From Agromyces sp. NDB4Y10 (GTDB lineage: Bacteria; Actinomycetota; Actinomycetes; Actinomycetales; Microbacteriaceae), in assembly GCF_001620055.1 (NCBI RefSeq), contig NZ_LQGY01000034.1:37347-101346 (forward strand): a stretch of 64,000 nucleotides of DNA, written 5' to 3'. Below, piece after piece: positions 50,834 through 60,168 of the stretch (positions are counted from its first letter, which is position 1; each line of letters opens with the position of its first letter). Below the pieces are notes generated by a model that did no database searches, was not told where the DNA came from, and saw only the letters and a program-made list of their open reading frames with translations. A program made the position numbers and the translations under genes.

Positions 50834-52936
50834 TCAGCTACACGGGTTACCGGCGGTGACGGTGCCGTTCTGCACCTTCATCGCGCCCGCCCCGATCGCG
50901 TAGTCCTTCCCGCCGTTGTTGTCCCACGTGCCGGCGCCGTTGTTGAAGGCCGCGGCGATGCCGGATGCCGCGCCGAGCTCGATGGTCTTCGACTTCCAGC
51001 CCGCGCAGGCGTTCGCCATCGCGACGCCCGGCACCGCCGTCCAGGCGCCCGACCCGACGCGGTAGTGGATGTTCGCGGTGCTCCATCCGGTCGCGTAGTA
51101 CACCGTGGTCGAGGTGGGCTGCGCGGCGCACGGGTTCGTCGCGGTGACGACCCCGTCCTTCACGGCGGCGACGGATCCGGTGAGCGCGTAGTCGCGCCCG
51201 CCGTTGTTGTCCCACGCGCCCGCGCCGTTGGTGAAGGCCGCGGTGATGCCCGTCGCCGATCCGAGGTCGATGGTCCTGGACACCCAACCGGTGCAGGCCG
51301 CCGCCATCGCTGCGCCGGGCAGGGCGGTCCATGCGCCCGAGCCGACGCGGTGGTGCACGTAGTGGTTCGTCCAGCCCTTCGTGGTCGCGAAGTACACGGT
51401 CATCGTCGATCCGGTCGGCGGCGGGGTCGTGCCGGTGCCGCCGGCCTTCGCGCCGACGTGGAGGGCGAGCGCGGTGTCGGCGGCGACGGATGCCGCGAAC
51501 CGGCCGCTCGAGTCGACCGTGATGACGCCTCCGGCGCTGCATCCGCTCGCCGTCGGCAGCCCGACGATCACGTTGCAGTAGCGCCCGGCCGGCAGGGACG
51601 TCTGCCAGGTGCGGTCGACCGCCGCGGTGCCGCGGTTGATGGCGACGAAGCCCTTGTCACCGCGACCGAACGCGATCGCCGACGAACCGTTGTCCCACTT
51701 GTTCGTGATGGCGGTGCCGTAGGTGGCCGTGCGGAAGCCGACCATGTTCTCGATGTTCGTCTGGGCGTGCTTGCAGGTCCAGCCGTTCTGCCCGCACACG
51801 GGATCGACCACGCGTCCGTTGCCCGCGAGCGCCGGTCCGGCGTCCTTGTTCGAGAACTGGTAGCCGGAGTGGATCGACGGCGAACCGTAGTTCCACGCGA
51901 GCGTGAACACCTGCGCGAGGTCGTACGCCGCGCCGTCGCGGTAGCTCAGCGTCTCGCCGTTGCGCTCGGTGTCGTGGTTGTCGACGAACACCGCGGCATC
52001 CGCGTTCTGCAGGAAGCCGGCCCAGCTCGGGCCGATGCCCGCGCCGCTGATGAGCCAGTTCAGGGTGCGGCCGCCGAACGCCTCCTTGAGCTTGCGCGCA
52101 TACGCGAACTCGTGGATGTCGCCGAGGCCCAGGTACTCCTCGGGCTGCACGGGCTCGTTGGCGCGGATGACCTCCTGCACGAGGTAGAGGCGCGCCCGGT
52201 CGTTGACGCGCGAGAGGATGCCGTTCATGTCGGCCGCCGAGATGTGCTTGACGGCGTCGATCCGGAACCCGTCGACGCCGAGCGAGACGAGGTCGTTGAG
52301 GTACGCGGCGACGCGGCCCTGCACGTAGGCCGAGCCGGTGTTCAGGTCGGCGAGGTTCACGAGGTTGCACTCCTGCACCTCCCACCGGTCCTGGTAGTTC
52401 GCGATGTCGCGTCGGCACGAGTGGAAGTCCTGCGACTGGTAGATGCCGGGGTAGGAGTAGTGCTGGAACGACGAGCCGGCCCAGCCGACGCCGCCCGCGC
52501 TGTACCCGCTCATGTGGTTGATGACGGCGTCGGCGATGACCTTCACGCCGGCCGCGTGGCACGTGTCGACCATGGCCTTGAACTCGGCGCGCGTGCCGAG
52601 GCGCGACTCGACGCGGTAGCTGACGGGCTGGTAGTGGATCCACCACTGGGGGCCCTGCACGTGCTCCTGCGGCGGCGAGGTCTGCACGTAGCCGTAGCCG
52701 GCGGGTCCGAGGTTCTCGGTGCACTCGCGGGCGATGGCGTTCCAGGTGTACGAGAAGAGCACCGCGGTGGCGTCCTTCGGGCCGGGGGCGGCCGCCTCGG
52801 CGGGGCCGGCGGGCGCGCCGGGACCGATGGCGGCGAGGCCGGCGAGGACCGCGGCGGCGGTGACCGCGATCAGCGTTCGCAAACGCTTGCGCGGGCCGGG
52901 GCGTCGAAGCGTCCCGGAGTCGGGAAGGCCTGTCAT
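50834..52936 (-). CDS. Secreted alpha-amylase with two starch-binding modules
   Basis: A 700-residue GH13 enzyme. The signal peptide ends near APAGPAEAAA|APG. The catalytic barrel (~55-470) has D227 (DGFRIDAVKH), E255 (LVQEVI) and D322 (FVDNHDTERN), typical of the actinomycete/animal-like amylases. After a short PT linker come two tandem ~85-residue modules (TVYFATTKGWTNHYVHHRVG..., TVYYATGWSTANIHYRVG...) that look like CBM25 and probably bind starch granules. It is divergent from the amylopullulanase gene. A TTGCGC-N17-TATCTT promoter is at 53071-53043. Confidence 0.94.
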   Translation of the reverse strand: MTGLPDSGTLRRPGPRKRLRTLIAVTAAAVLAGLAAIGPGAPAGPAEAAAPGPKDATAVLFSYTWNAIARECTENLGPAGYGYVQTSPPQEHVQGPQWWIHYQPVSYRVESRLGTRAEFKAMVDTCHAAGVKVIADAVINHMSGYSAGGVGWAGSSFQHYSYPGIYQSQDFHSCRRDIANYQDRWEVQECNLVNLADLNTGSAYVQGRVAAYLNDLVSLGVDGFRIDAVKHISAADMNGILSRVNDRARLYLVQEVIRANEPVQPEEYLGLGDIHEFAYARKLKEAFGGRTLNWLISGAGIGPSWAGFLQNADAAVFVDNHDTERNGETLSYRDGAAYDLAQVFTLAWNYGSPSIHSGYQFSNKDAGPALAGNGRVVDPVCGQNGWTCKHAQTNIENMVGFRTATYGTAITNKWDNGSSAIAFGRGDKGFVAINRGTAAVDRTWQTSLPAGRYCNVIVGLPTASGCSAGGVITVDSSGRFAASVAADTALALHVGAKAGGTGTTPPPTGSTMTVYFATTKGWTNHYVHHRVGSGAWTALPGAAMAAACTGWVSRTIDLGSATGITAAFTNGAGAWDNNGGRDYALTGSVAAVKDGVVTATNPCAAQPTSTTVYYATGWSTANIHYRVGSGAWTAVPGVAMANACAGWKSKTIELGAASGIAAAFNNGAGTWDNNGGKDYAIGAGAMKVQNGTVTAGNPCS
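52878..52891 (-). promoter_or_regulatory. LacI-type operator inside the amylase 5' end
   Basis: CGCAAACGCTTGCG matches the GCAA-nCGn-TTGC pattern of LacI-family maltose regulators. It is within the first 20 codons of the amylase gene, about 200 bases from the intergenic operator. Confidence 0.55.
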
Positions 52937-53042
52937 GGAGCCGATTCCTTTGCAGTTCTGCGGTTCCAGGCCGGGATCCCTGAGAAGACCGCGCCACTGC
53001 CGCGTCGCTGCGGCAGCCGCGTCACGACGACGACTGCCCCCC

Positions 53043-53118
53043 AAGATAGGCACGAGGTCCGACGAGCGCAAGAGGTGTGTTGCAAGCGTTTGCATTAACC
53101 GTGCTGCCGCGATAGCGT
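53043..53118. promoter_or_regulatory. Divergent promoters with central LacI-type operator
   Basis: Operator TGCAAGCGTTTGCA is at 53081-53094. On the minus strand TTGCGC (53071-53066), a 17-base spacer and TATCTT (53048-53043) form the amylase promoter. On the plus strand TTTGCA (53089-53094) and TAGCGT (53113-53118) may form the amylopullulanase promoter, with its -35 inside the operator. Maltose- or glucose-responsive repression of both genes is inferred. Confidence 0.7.
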
Positions 53119-53171
53119 CGCACCCAATGTCGTTCAGGCACGTCGTCGTGCCGTGAAATCGGGAGTCGAAG

Positions 53172-56100
53172 ATGACGCATCGAGCGCGCGCTCGCAGCTG
53201 GTTGGCATTGGGGGTGACGGGCGCCGTCGCGGCATCCGTGCTCGCCGTCGTTCCCATCGGGGCTGCAGCCGAGGAGGGCGACACGTTCGCACTCGTCGGT
53301 TCGCTGCAGAGCGAACTGGGCTGTTCCGAGGACTGGCAGCCGAGCTGCGAGGCCACCGAGCTGCTGCCCACCGACACCGCGGGCCTCTACGCCGCCGAGT
53401 TCACCGTCCCGGCGGGCTCGTACGAGTACAAGGTCGCGGCGAACGACTCGTGGGATGCCTCGTGGGGTCTCGACGGGGGCGGCGACAACATCCCGCTCAC
53501 GGTCGGCGGCGACACCGACGTGCGCGTCGTGTTCGACGACACCCAGAAGCGCGTCGGCCTCGAGCTGCTGAGCACCCGTGGCGCGTACGACGAGCAGGCG
53601 GATGCCGCACTCGCGCTGCCGCCCGTCCGCCAGCCGGGCAGCGCCGAGAACTTCTACTTCGTCATGACCGACCGCTTCGCCAACGGCGACGAGTCGAACG
53701 ACACCGCCGGCATCGCGGGAGACCACCTCGCGCACGGCTTCGACCCGACCGACAAGGGCTTCTACCACGGCGGCGACATCCAGGGCATCCGCGATCACCT
53801 CGACTACATCGAGGGCCTCGGCACGACCGCGATCTGGTTCACGCCGAGCTTCAAGAACAAGCCCGTGCAGGGCGAGGGCGCGAACGCCAGCGCCGGCTAC
53901 CACGGCTACTGGATCACCGACTTCACGCAGATCGACCCGCACCTCGGCACGAACGCCGAGCTCGAGGCGCTCATCGACGAGGCGCACGAGCGCGGCATCA
54001 AGGTCTACTTCGACATCATCACGAACCACACGGCCGACGTGATCTCGTACGAGGAGGGCCAGTACTCGTACATCGACAAGGCCACGAGCCCGTACCGCGA
54101 CGCCGACGGCAACGTGTTCGACCCGAGCACCATCGCGGGCAGCGCCGACTTCCCGGCGCTCGACCCGGCCACGAGCTTCCCGTACACGCCGACCGTCGCG
54201 CCCGAGGATGCCGACGTCAAGGTCCCCGCGTGGCTCAACGACCCGACGCTGTACCACAACCGCGGCGACTCGACCTGGTCGGGCGAATCGGTGACGTTCG
54301 GCGACTTCGTCGGCCTCGACGACCTGATGACCGAGCACCCCACCGTGGTCGACGGCTTCATCGACGTGTACCAGGACTGGGTCGACCTCGGCATCGACGG
54401 CTTCCGGATCGACACCGCCAAGCACGTGAACTTCGAGTTCTGGGAGGAGTGGTCGACCGAGGTCCTCGAGTACGCCCACGCCCAGGGCAAGCCCGACTTC
54501 TTCATGTTCGGCGAGGTCTACGACGCCGACCCGGTGAAGCTCTCGCCGTACGTGCGCAAGACGGACATGAACTCGGTCCTCGACTTCACCTTCCAGTCGC
54601 AGGCCGTGTCGTTCGCGGCGGGCAACTCGGCGAAGAACCTGCAGTCGCTGTTCGCCGGTGACGACTACTACACGACGCCCGACTCGTCGGCCACCGCACT
54701 GCCGACCTTCCTCGGCAACCACGACATGGGTCGCATCGGCTACTTCCTCGCGAACTCGGGCGCCACCGCGGTGCAGCGCAACGAGCTCGCGCACGAGCTC
54801 ATGTACCTCACGCGCGGCCAGCCGGTCGTCTACTACGGCGACGAGCAGGGCTTCGCGGGCACGGGCGGCGACAAGGACGCCCGCCAGACGCTCTTCGCGA
54901 GCCAGGTCGACGAGTACGTGAACCAGCCGCTCGTCACCGGCGAGAACGCCGGCAGCGTCGACCGCTACGGCACCGACGCGCCGCTCTACGAGCACATCGC
55001 CGGACTCGCCGAGCTGCGCAAGGCGCACCCGGCGCTCGAGCAGGGCGCGCAGATCGAGCGCTTCGTCGCCGACGGCGCCGGCGTGTACGCGTTCAGCCGC
55101 GTCGACCGCGACGAGAAGGTCGAGTACCTGGTCGCCGTGAACAACGCGAACCAGGCCAAGGCCGTGGAGGTCTCCACCCTCACCGCCGACGGCGCGTTCG
55201 CGGTGCTGTACGGCGACGGGCAGGCCCTGACCGCGAACGCCGACGGCGTCGCATCCGTCACCGTGCCGGCGCTCGGCGCCGTGGTGTGGAAGGCCGACCG
55301 CGAGGTGACCGCCCCCGAGGCGGCATCCGCCATCGCCGTCGACGTGCCCGTCGCCGGGGCCGGCGTCACGGGCATCGCACCCGTCTCGGCCGACGTCGCC
55401 GACGCCACCTGGCAGGAGACGAGCTTCGCCTGGCGCGTGGCCGGTTCCGACGAGTGGACGCCGCTCGGCACCGCCGAGGACACCACGCCGCGCGTCTACC
55501 ACGACACCGCGGGCCTCGCGAAGGGCACGCTGGTCGAGTACCGGGCCGTGTCGACGGATGCCGCGGGCAACCGCGCCGCCGCATCGACCTACGCCTCGGT
55601 GGGCAACGCCGTGAACCTCGCGGTCGTCGAGGAGCCCGAGACCGACATCGAGCTGGTCACCGTCCCCGGCAGCCACAACTCGGAGATGGGCTGCCCGGGC
55701 GACTGGCAGCCCGGCTGCGAGGCCGCGAAGCTCACCAAGCGCGCCGACGGCATCTACGCCGGCACGTTCCAGATCCCGGCCGGCACGTACGAGTACAAGG
55801 TCGCGATCAACGGCAGCTGGGCGCTGAACTACGGCGCCAACGGCGTGCAGGACGGCCCGAACGCCACCTACACGACGAGCGGCGGCGCGGTCACCTTCTA
55901 CTGGGACCCGCGCAGCAAGGTGTTCTCGTCGACCGCCGAGGGGCCGATCGTCACGCTGCCCGGCAGCATGCAGTCGGAACTCGGCTGCCCCGGCGACTGG
56001 CAGCCCGACTGCATGGTCACCTTCGCGCAGGACGGCGACAAGGACGGCGTCTACGAGTTCTCGACGAACGGCCTGCCGGCCGGCTCCTACGAACTGAAGG

Positions 56101-59100
56101 TCGCGCACGGCCTGTCGTGGGATGAGAACTACGGCGTCGACGGCGTCCGCAACGGCGGCAACATCTCGTTCGTCGTCGGCAAGGCCGGCGAGTTCGTCAC
56201 CTTCCGCTACACGCTCGAGACCCACGTGCTCGAGGTCGTCGTGGCCGACCCGCCGCTCGCGGGCACCGGACAGCAGCGCGCGTACTGGCTCGACGCCGAG
56301 ACGCTCGCCTGGCCCGCCTCGCTCCTCGGCGGAGCGAACGCGGCCGACCGCGCCTACACGCTCGAGTTCGCCGCCGACGGCGGACTCGGGACCGCCGACG
56401 GCGCCGTGACCGGCGCCGACCGGACGGTCGAGCTCGCCCACGAGCCCGCGGGCATCGGCGCGGAGCTCACCGTGCGGTTCCCGCACCTCGCGAGCTACGT
56501 GGCGCTCCGGCCCCTCGGTCTCGACCGCGCGGCGATCGCCGAACTCGTCACGGGCGAGCTCCAGGTGGCGCAGCGCGCCGGCGACGAGCTCACCGCGATG
56601 ACCGGCGTGCAGCTGCCGGGCGTGCTCGACGACCTCTACGCCCAGGGCGTGGCATCCGCCTCGCTCGGCGCCACGGTCGACGGCGACGCCGCGAGCCTCT
56701 CGGTCTGGGCGCCGACCGCGAAGTCGGTGTCGGCCCAGGTCTGGGCCGCCGGCGCGACCGGCGACCCCGAGGTGCTGCCGGCCGAGTTCGACGCCGAGTC
56801 CGGCGCGTGGTCGGTCGACGAGGGCGTCGAGGCGGGCGACGAGTACCGCTGGCTCGTCGAGGTGTACGCCCCGACCACCGGCAAGGTGGAGCGCAACTCG
56901 GTGACCGACCCGTACTCGGTCGCGCTCACCGTGAACTCCGCCCGCACCGTCGTCGTCGACCTCGACGACCCGGCGCTCGCACCCGAGCTGTGGGCCGAGA
57001 CGCCCGCACCGGTCGTCGAGCGGCAGGTCGACCGGGCGATCTACGAGCTGCACGTGCGCGACTTCTCGATCACCGATGAGACGGTGCCCGAGGCCGAGCG
57101 CGGCACCTACCGGGCGTTCACCCGCAACAGTGCGGGCAGTGCGCAGCTGCGCGAGCTCGCCGCGGCCGGCATCAACACGGTGCACCTGCTGCCCACGTTC
57201 GACATCGCGACCATCGAGGAGCGCCGCGACCAGCAGGCGACCCCCGACTGCGACCTCGAGTCGTACGGTCCGGCGTCGGAGGAGCAGCAGGCCTGCATCG
57301 AGGCGATCCGCGACCTCGACGGCTTCAACTGGGGATACGACCCGTACCACTTCCAGGCGCCCGAGGGCTCCTACGCGGTCGACCCCGACGGCGGCGCACG
57401 CGTCGCGGAGTTCCGCGAGATGGTCGGCGCCCTGCACGCCACGGGCATGCAGGTCGTGCTCGACGAGGTGTACAACCACACCGCCGAGTCGGGTCAGGGC
57501 CAGAAGTCGGTGCTCGACAAGGTCGTGCCCGGCTACTACCACCGCCTGAACGCGACCGGCGGCGTCGAGACCTCGACGTGCTGCCAGAACGTCGCGACCG
57601 AGCACGCCGTCGCAGAGAAGCTCATGGTCGACTCGACCGTGCTCTGGGTGAAGGAGTACAAGGTCGACGGCTTCCGCTTCGACCTGATGGGCCACCACTC
57701 CAAGGCGAACCTCCTGGCCGTGCGCGCGGCGCTCGACGAGCTCACGCTCGCCGAGGACGGCGTCGACGGCTCGAAGGTCTTCCTCTACGGCGAGGGCTGG
57801 AACTTCGGGGAGGTCGCGAACAACGCGCGATTCGAGCAGGCCTCCCAGGGCCAGCTCGGCGGCACGGGCATCGCGACGTTCAACGACCGGCTGCGTGACG
57901 GCGTGCACGGCGGCAGCCCGGTCGCGGGCGACTCGAAGTACGAGCAGGGCTTCGGCACCGGCCTCGCGGGCGAGCCGAACGGCCTGCCCCAGCGCGACGG
58001 CATCCGGAACCTCGGCCAGCAGACCGACCTTGTGAAGATCGGCCTCGCGGGCAACCTGCGCGACTTCCGGTTCACCGGATACGACGGGGTGCTGAAGTCG
58101 GGCGCCGAGGTCGACTACAACGGGTCGCCGGCCGGCTACGCCGACCACCCCGAGGAGGTCATCAACTACGTCGACGCGCACGACAACGAGACCCTGTTCG
58201 ACCTGGGCGTGCTGAAGCTGCCGCAGGAGACGTCGATGGCCGACCGCATCCGCATGAACACGCTGTCGCTCGCGACCGTGACGTTCTCGCAGAGCCCGTC
58301 GTTCTGGCACGCCGGCACCGAGCTGCTCCGCTCGAAGTCGCTCGACCGCAACAGCTACAACTCGGGCGACTGGTTCAACCGGATCGACTGGACCGGCCAG
58401 GAGTCGACCTTCGGGTCGGGCCTGCCGATGAAGTCCGACAACGAGGACCACTGGCCGACGATGGCGACGCTGCTCGCCGACCCGGCGCTGGAGCCCGCTC
58501 CGGCGGACATCGCCGCGGCCGAGGCCGCCGCGCTCGACCTGCTGCGCGTGCGCGACAGCGTCGACCTGCTCAAGCTGGGCTCGGCCGAGCTCATCACGCA
58601 GAAGGTGTCGTTCCCGAACAGCGGTGCGGATGCCACGGACGGGCTCATCGTGATGCTCATCGACGACCTCGTGGGCGACGACGTCGACCCCGAGCTCGAG
58701 GGTGCACTGGTCGTGTTCAACGCCTCCGCCGAGCCGATCACCGAGGCGGTGGACGGACTCGCCGGTCGCGGGTTCGCCCTCGCCCCGGCGCTCGCGAACG
58801 GGACCGACGCGGTCGTCAAGCAGACCGCGTGGGAGGCCGCGACCGGCACGCTCACGATCCCGGCCCGCACGGCCGCGGTGCTCGTCGACGACCAGGCCAA
58901 GCCCGGCGGCGGCAAGCCCGACAAGCCGGGCAAGCCCGAGAAGCCCGGCAAGCCGGACAAGCCCGGCAAGCCGGACAAGCCCGAGAAGCCGGGCAAGCCG
59001 GAGAAGCCGGGCAAGCCCGAGCAGCCCGGCAAGCCCGTCGTCCGCCTGGACGCGGCGTCGGTGCAGACCGGCTCGACCCTTGCCGTGTCCGGGAAGGGCT

Positions 59101-59411
59101 TCGCGAAGGGCGAGCTCGTGCAGGTGTGGCTGGAGTCGACTCCGACGCTCATGGAGGCACAGCCCGCCTCCGCGGACGGCACGGTCGAGTTCGAGATCGG
59201 CATCCCCGAGGGCACCGAGCTCGGCGACCACCACATCCGGCTGATCGGCGTCGCCTCGGGCACCGAGGCGGTGGCGGAGCTCACGGCGGTGAACTCGCTC
59301 GGTCTCACGGGCCTGCAGGCGAGCCTCGCCGGGTTCCTCGCGATCGCGTTGCTCGCGGTCGGCCTGATGCTCGCCGCGCCCCGCGTGCGGCGACTGCGCG
59401 GCACGGCCTGA
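53172..59411 (+). CDS. Secreted amylopullulanase (two GH13 domains), 2079 aa
   Basis: A very large surface enzyme that cuts alpha-1,4 and alpha-1,6 bonds of starch. Order: signal peptide (cut near GAAA|EEGD), X25-type domain (~38-130), GH13 alpha-amylase (~155-640; D414, E448, D518), an Fn3-like stretch (~720-810), two more X25 domains (~830-1020, with repeated GCPGDWQP), pullulanase N-domain and CBM48-like region (~1030-1270), GH13_14 pullulanase (~1300-1750; GFNWGYDP at ~1384, D1504, E1541, D1671), pullulanase C-domain, a Gly-Lys-Pro linker (~1914-1955), an Ig-like domain and a C-terminal membrane helix (~2047-2068) with tail RVRRLRGTA. GGGAG precedes ATG 53172. It should be anchored to the cell envelope. 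Confidence 0.95.
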   Translation: MTHRARARSWLALGVTGAVAASVLAVVPIGAAAEEGDTFALVGSLQSELGCSEDWQPSCEATELLPTDTAGLYAAEFTVPAGSYEYKVAANDSWDASWGLDGGGDNIPLTVGGDTDVRVVFDDTQKRVGLELLSTRGAYDEQADAALALPPVRQPGSAENFYFVMTDRFANGDESNDTAGIAGDHLAHGFDPTDKGFYHGGDIQGIRDHLDYIEGLGTTAIWFTPSFKNKPVQGEGANASAGYHGYWITDFTQIDPHLGTNAELEALIDEAHERGIKVYFDIITNHTADVISYEEGQYSYIDKATSPYRDADGNVFDPSTIAGSADFPALDPATSFPYTPTVAPEDADVKVPAWLNDPTLYHNRGDSTWSGESVTFGDFVGLDDLMTEHPTVVDGFIDVYQDWVDLGIDGFRIDTAKHVNFEFWEEWSTEVLEYAHAQGKPDFFMFGEVYDADPVKLSPYVRKTDMNSVLDFTFQSQAVSFAAGNSAKNLQSLFAGDDYYTTPDSSATALPTFLGNHDMGRIGYFLANSGATAVQRNELAHELMYLTRGQPVVYYGDEQGFAGTGGDKDARQTLFASQVDEYVNQPLVTGENAGSVDRYGTDAPLYEHIAGLAELRKAHPALEQGAQIERFVADGAGVYAFSRVDRDEKVEYLVAVNNANQAKAVEVSTLTADGAFAVLYGDGQALTANADGVASVTVPALGAVVWKADREVTAPEAASAIAVDVPVAGAGVTGIAPVSADVADATWQETSFAWRVAGSDEWTPLGTAEDTTPRVYHDTAGLAKGTLVEYRAVSTDAAGNRAAASTYASVGNAVNLAVVEEPETDIELVTVPGSHNSEMGCPGDWQPGCEAAKLTKRADGIYAGTFQIPAGTYEYKVAINGSWALNYGANGVQDGPNATYTTSGGAVTFYWDPRSKVFSSTAEGPIVTLPGSMQSELGCPGDWQPDCMVTFAQDGDKDGVYEFSTNGLPAGSYELKVAHGLSWDENYGVDGVRNGGNISFVVGKAGEFVTFRYTLETHVLEVVVADPPLAGTGQQRAYWLDAETLAWPASLLGGANAADRAYTLEFAADGGLGTADGAVTGADRTVELAHEPAGIGAELTVRFPHLASYVALRPLGLDRAAIAELVTGELQVAQRAGDELTAMTGVQLPGVLDDLYAQGVASASLGATVDGDAASLSVWAPTAKSVSAQVWAAGATGDPEVLPAEFDAESGAWSVDEGVEAGDEYRWLVEVYAPTTGKVERNSVTDPYSVALTVNSARTVVVDLDDPALAPELWAETPAPVVERQVDRAIYELHVRDFSITDETVPEAERGTYRAFTRNSAGSAQLRELAAAGINTVHLLPTFDIATIEERRDQQATPDCDLESYGPASEEQQACIEAIRDLDGFNWGYDPYHFQAPEGSYAVDPDGGARVAEFREMVGALHATGMQVVLDEVYNHTAESGQGQKSVLDKVVPGYYHRLNATGGVETSTCCQNVATEHAVAEKLMVDSTVLWVKEYKVDGFRFDLMGHHSKANLLAVRAALDELTLAEDGVDGSKVFLYGEGWNFGEVANNARFEQASQGQLGGTGIATFNDRLRDGVHGGSPVAGDSKYEQGFGTGLAGEPNGLPQRDGIRNLGQQTDLVKIGLAGNLRDFRFTGYDGVLKSGAEVDYNGSPAGYADHPEEVINYVDAHDNETLFDLGVLKLPQETSMADRIRMNTLSLATVTFSQSPSFWHAGTELLRSKSLDRNSYNSGDWFNRIDWTGQESTFGSGLPMKSDNEDHWPTMATLLADPALEPAPADIAAAEAAALDLLRVRDSVDLLKLGSAELITQKVSFPNSGADATDGLIVMLIDDLVGDDVDPELEGALVVFNASAEPITEAVDGLAGRGFALAPALANGTDAVVKQTAWEAATGTLTIPARTAAVLVDDQAKPGGGKPDKPGKPEKPGKPDKPGKPDKPEKPGKPEKPGKPEQPGKPVVRLDAASVQTGSTLAVSGKGFAKGELVQVWLESTPTLMEAQPASADGTVEFEIGIPEGTELGDHHIRLIGVASGTEAVAELTAVNSLGLTGLQASLAGFLAIALLAVGLMLAAPRVRRLRGTA
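58911..59036 (+). repeat. Tandem repeat encoding the Gly-Lys-Pro linker
   Basis: About fourteen 9-base units of GGCAAGCCC / GACAAGCCG / GAGAAGCCG type encode GKP-DKP-EKP steps. They form an extended wall-spanning linker in the amylopullulanase and could expand or contract by slippage. Confidence 0.85.
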
Positions 59412-59460
59412 CGCGGCCTGGCGGGGCGGGTGTGCGCCGCTCCGCCCGGACGCTCGGCCC

Positions 59461-59488
59461 GTCGCCCGGGTCCCCCCGCCCGGGCGAC
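59461..59488 (+). terminator. Terminator after amylopullulanase gene
   Basis: A perfect 10-bp stem GTCGCCCGGG/CCCGGGCGAC with a C-rich 8-base loop. Confidence 0.7.
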
Positions 59489-59503
59489 GACCCGCGCACA
59501 CGG

Positions 59504-59536
59504 CGATGCCCGGCGCTCCCTACGCGCCGGGCATCG
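59504..59536 (-). terminator. Terminator of the small secreted protein gene
   Basis: A perfect 13-bp stem CGATGCCCGGCGC/GCGCCGGGCATCG with a 7-base loop, about 33 bases beyond the minus-strand stop. Confidence 0.75.
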
Positions 59537-59569
59537 TCGTGTCCGCACCGCGGTGCGGAGGCCGGATCC

Positions 59570-59986
59570 TCAGAACGGCAGCTCGGCCCCGCAGGCGTCG
59601 AAGCTGCCCATGATGTCGGTGCCGTGGGCGGCGAAGATCTGGTCGATGCCGGTGCCGTCGGACGCCTTGTCCGGGTGCGGGTTGTTCGAGGCGATCGTGC
59701 CGCCCTGGCCGTTCGCGCCCTTCACCAAGATGGTGAACGACGAGGGTGCGCCGGTCTCGGCGTACGCGTCGAGCACGCAGGAGGCGGTCACGTCGTCGAG
59801 GTGCGAGGTGAGCTCCTCGACGTGCACCGTGAGCCACGCCTGCGAGTTCGAAGCGCCCGCGTTGCCCTGCTCCGAGCGGTTCGGGTTGAAGCACTCGTGG
59901 GCGTACGCGGCGGCGCCCGTGCCGAGCACCGCTGCGGCGGCCAGTGCAACGCCGGCGCCGATGTTGGTCATGGTCCTGGAGATCAT
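59570..59986 (-). CDS. Small secreted protein, mature form starts with His
   Basis: A 138-residue exported protein. The signal peptide (MISRTMTNIGAGVALAAAAV) is followed by GTGAAAYA|HECF, giving a mature protein of about 105 residues whose first residue would be His. Three cysteines (HECF, ASCVLD, DACG) remain, and there are four further histidines. AAGGA precedes ATG 59986. Similar secreted proteins with SEQGNAGAS-type segments occur in actinobacteria without a known role. It sits beside the AztD-like gene, on the same strand, but has its own terminator. Confidence 0.75.
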   Translation of the reverse strand: MISRTMTNIGAGVALAAAAVLGTGAAAYAHECFNPNRSEQGNAGASNSQAWLTVHVEELTSHLDDVTASCVLDAYAETGAPSSFTILVKGANGQGGTIASNNPHPDKASDGTGIDQIFAAHGTDIMGSFDACGAELPF

Positions 59987-60120
59987 GGTCTTCCTTCTCG
60001 ATCGGGTTTCGCGAGGCCGGCGATGGCCGGCCGTCTCTACCGTGGATCGAGCGCCTGATCGGGACATCCGTGCTGACCCCGAGCTCGGGTGCGCCGTCTG
60101 GAGTGCTCGAGGACGCGCGA

Positions 60121-60158
60121 GGACGCCCGACGCGGGTCCGTCTCCGCGTCGGGCGTCC
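60121..60158 (-). terminator. Terminator of the aztD-like gene
   Basis: A perfect 14-bp stem GGACGCCCGACGCG/CGCGTCGGGCGTCC with a 10-base loop, just past the aztD stop on the minus strand. Confidence 0.8.
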
Positions 60159-60168
60159 GAGTGGGATC

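Noticed and set aside
58911..59036. Regular 9-base repeats that could suggest a CRISPR or minisatellite
   Set aside because: There are no spacers. The repeats are in frame and encode a Gly-Lys-Pro linker of the amylopullulanase.
53022..59501. A minus-strand open frame of over 2100 codons antisense to the amylopullulanase gene
   Set aside because: It is a GC-rich shadow frame. The sense strand has clear GH13 motifs, signal peptide and catalytic residues, while the antisense translation is Arg/Val/Asp-biased with no domain pattern.
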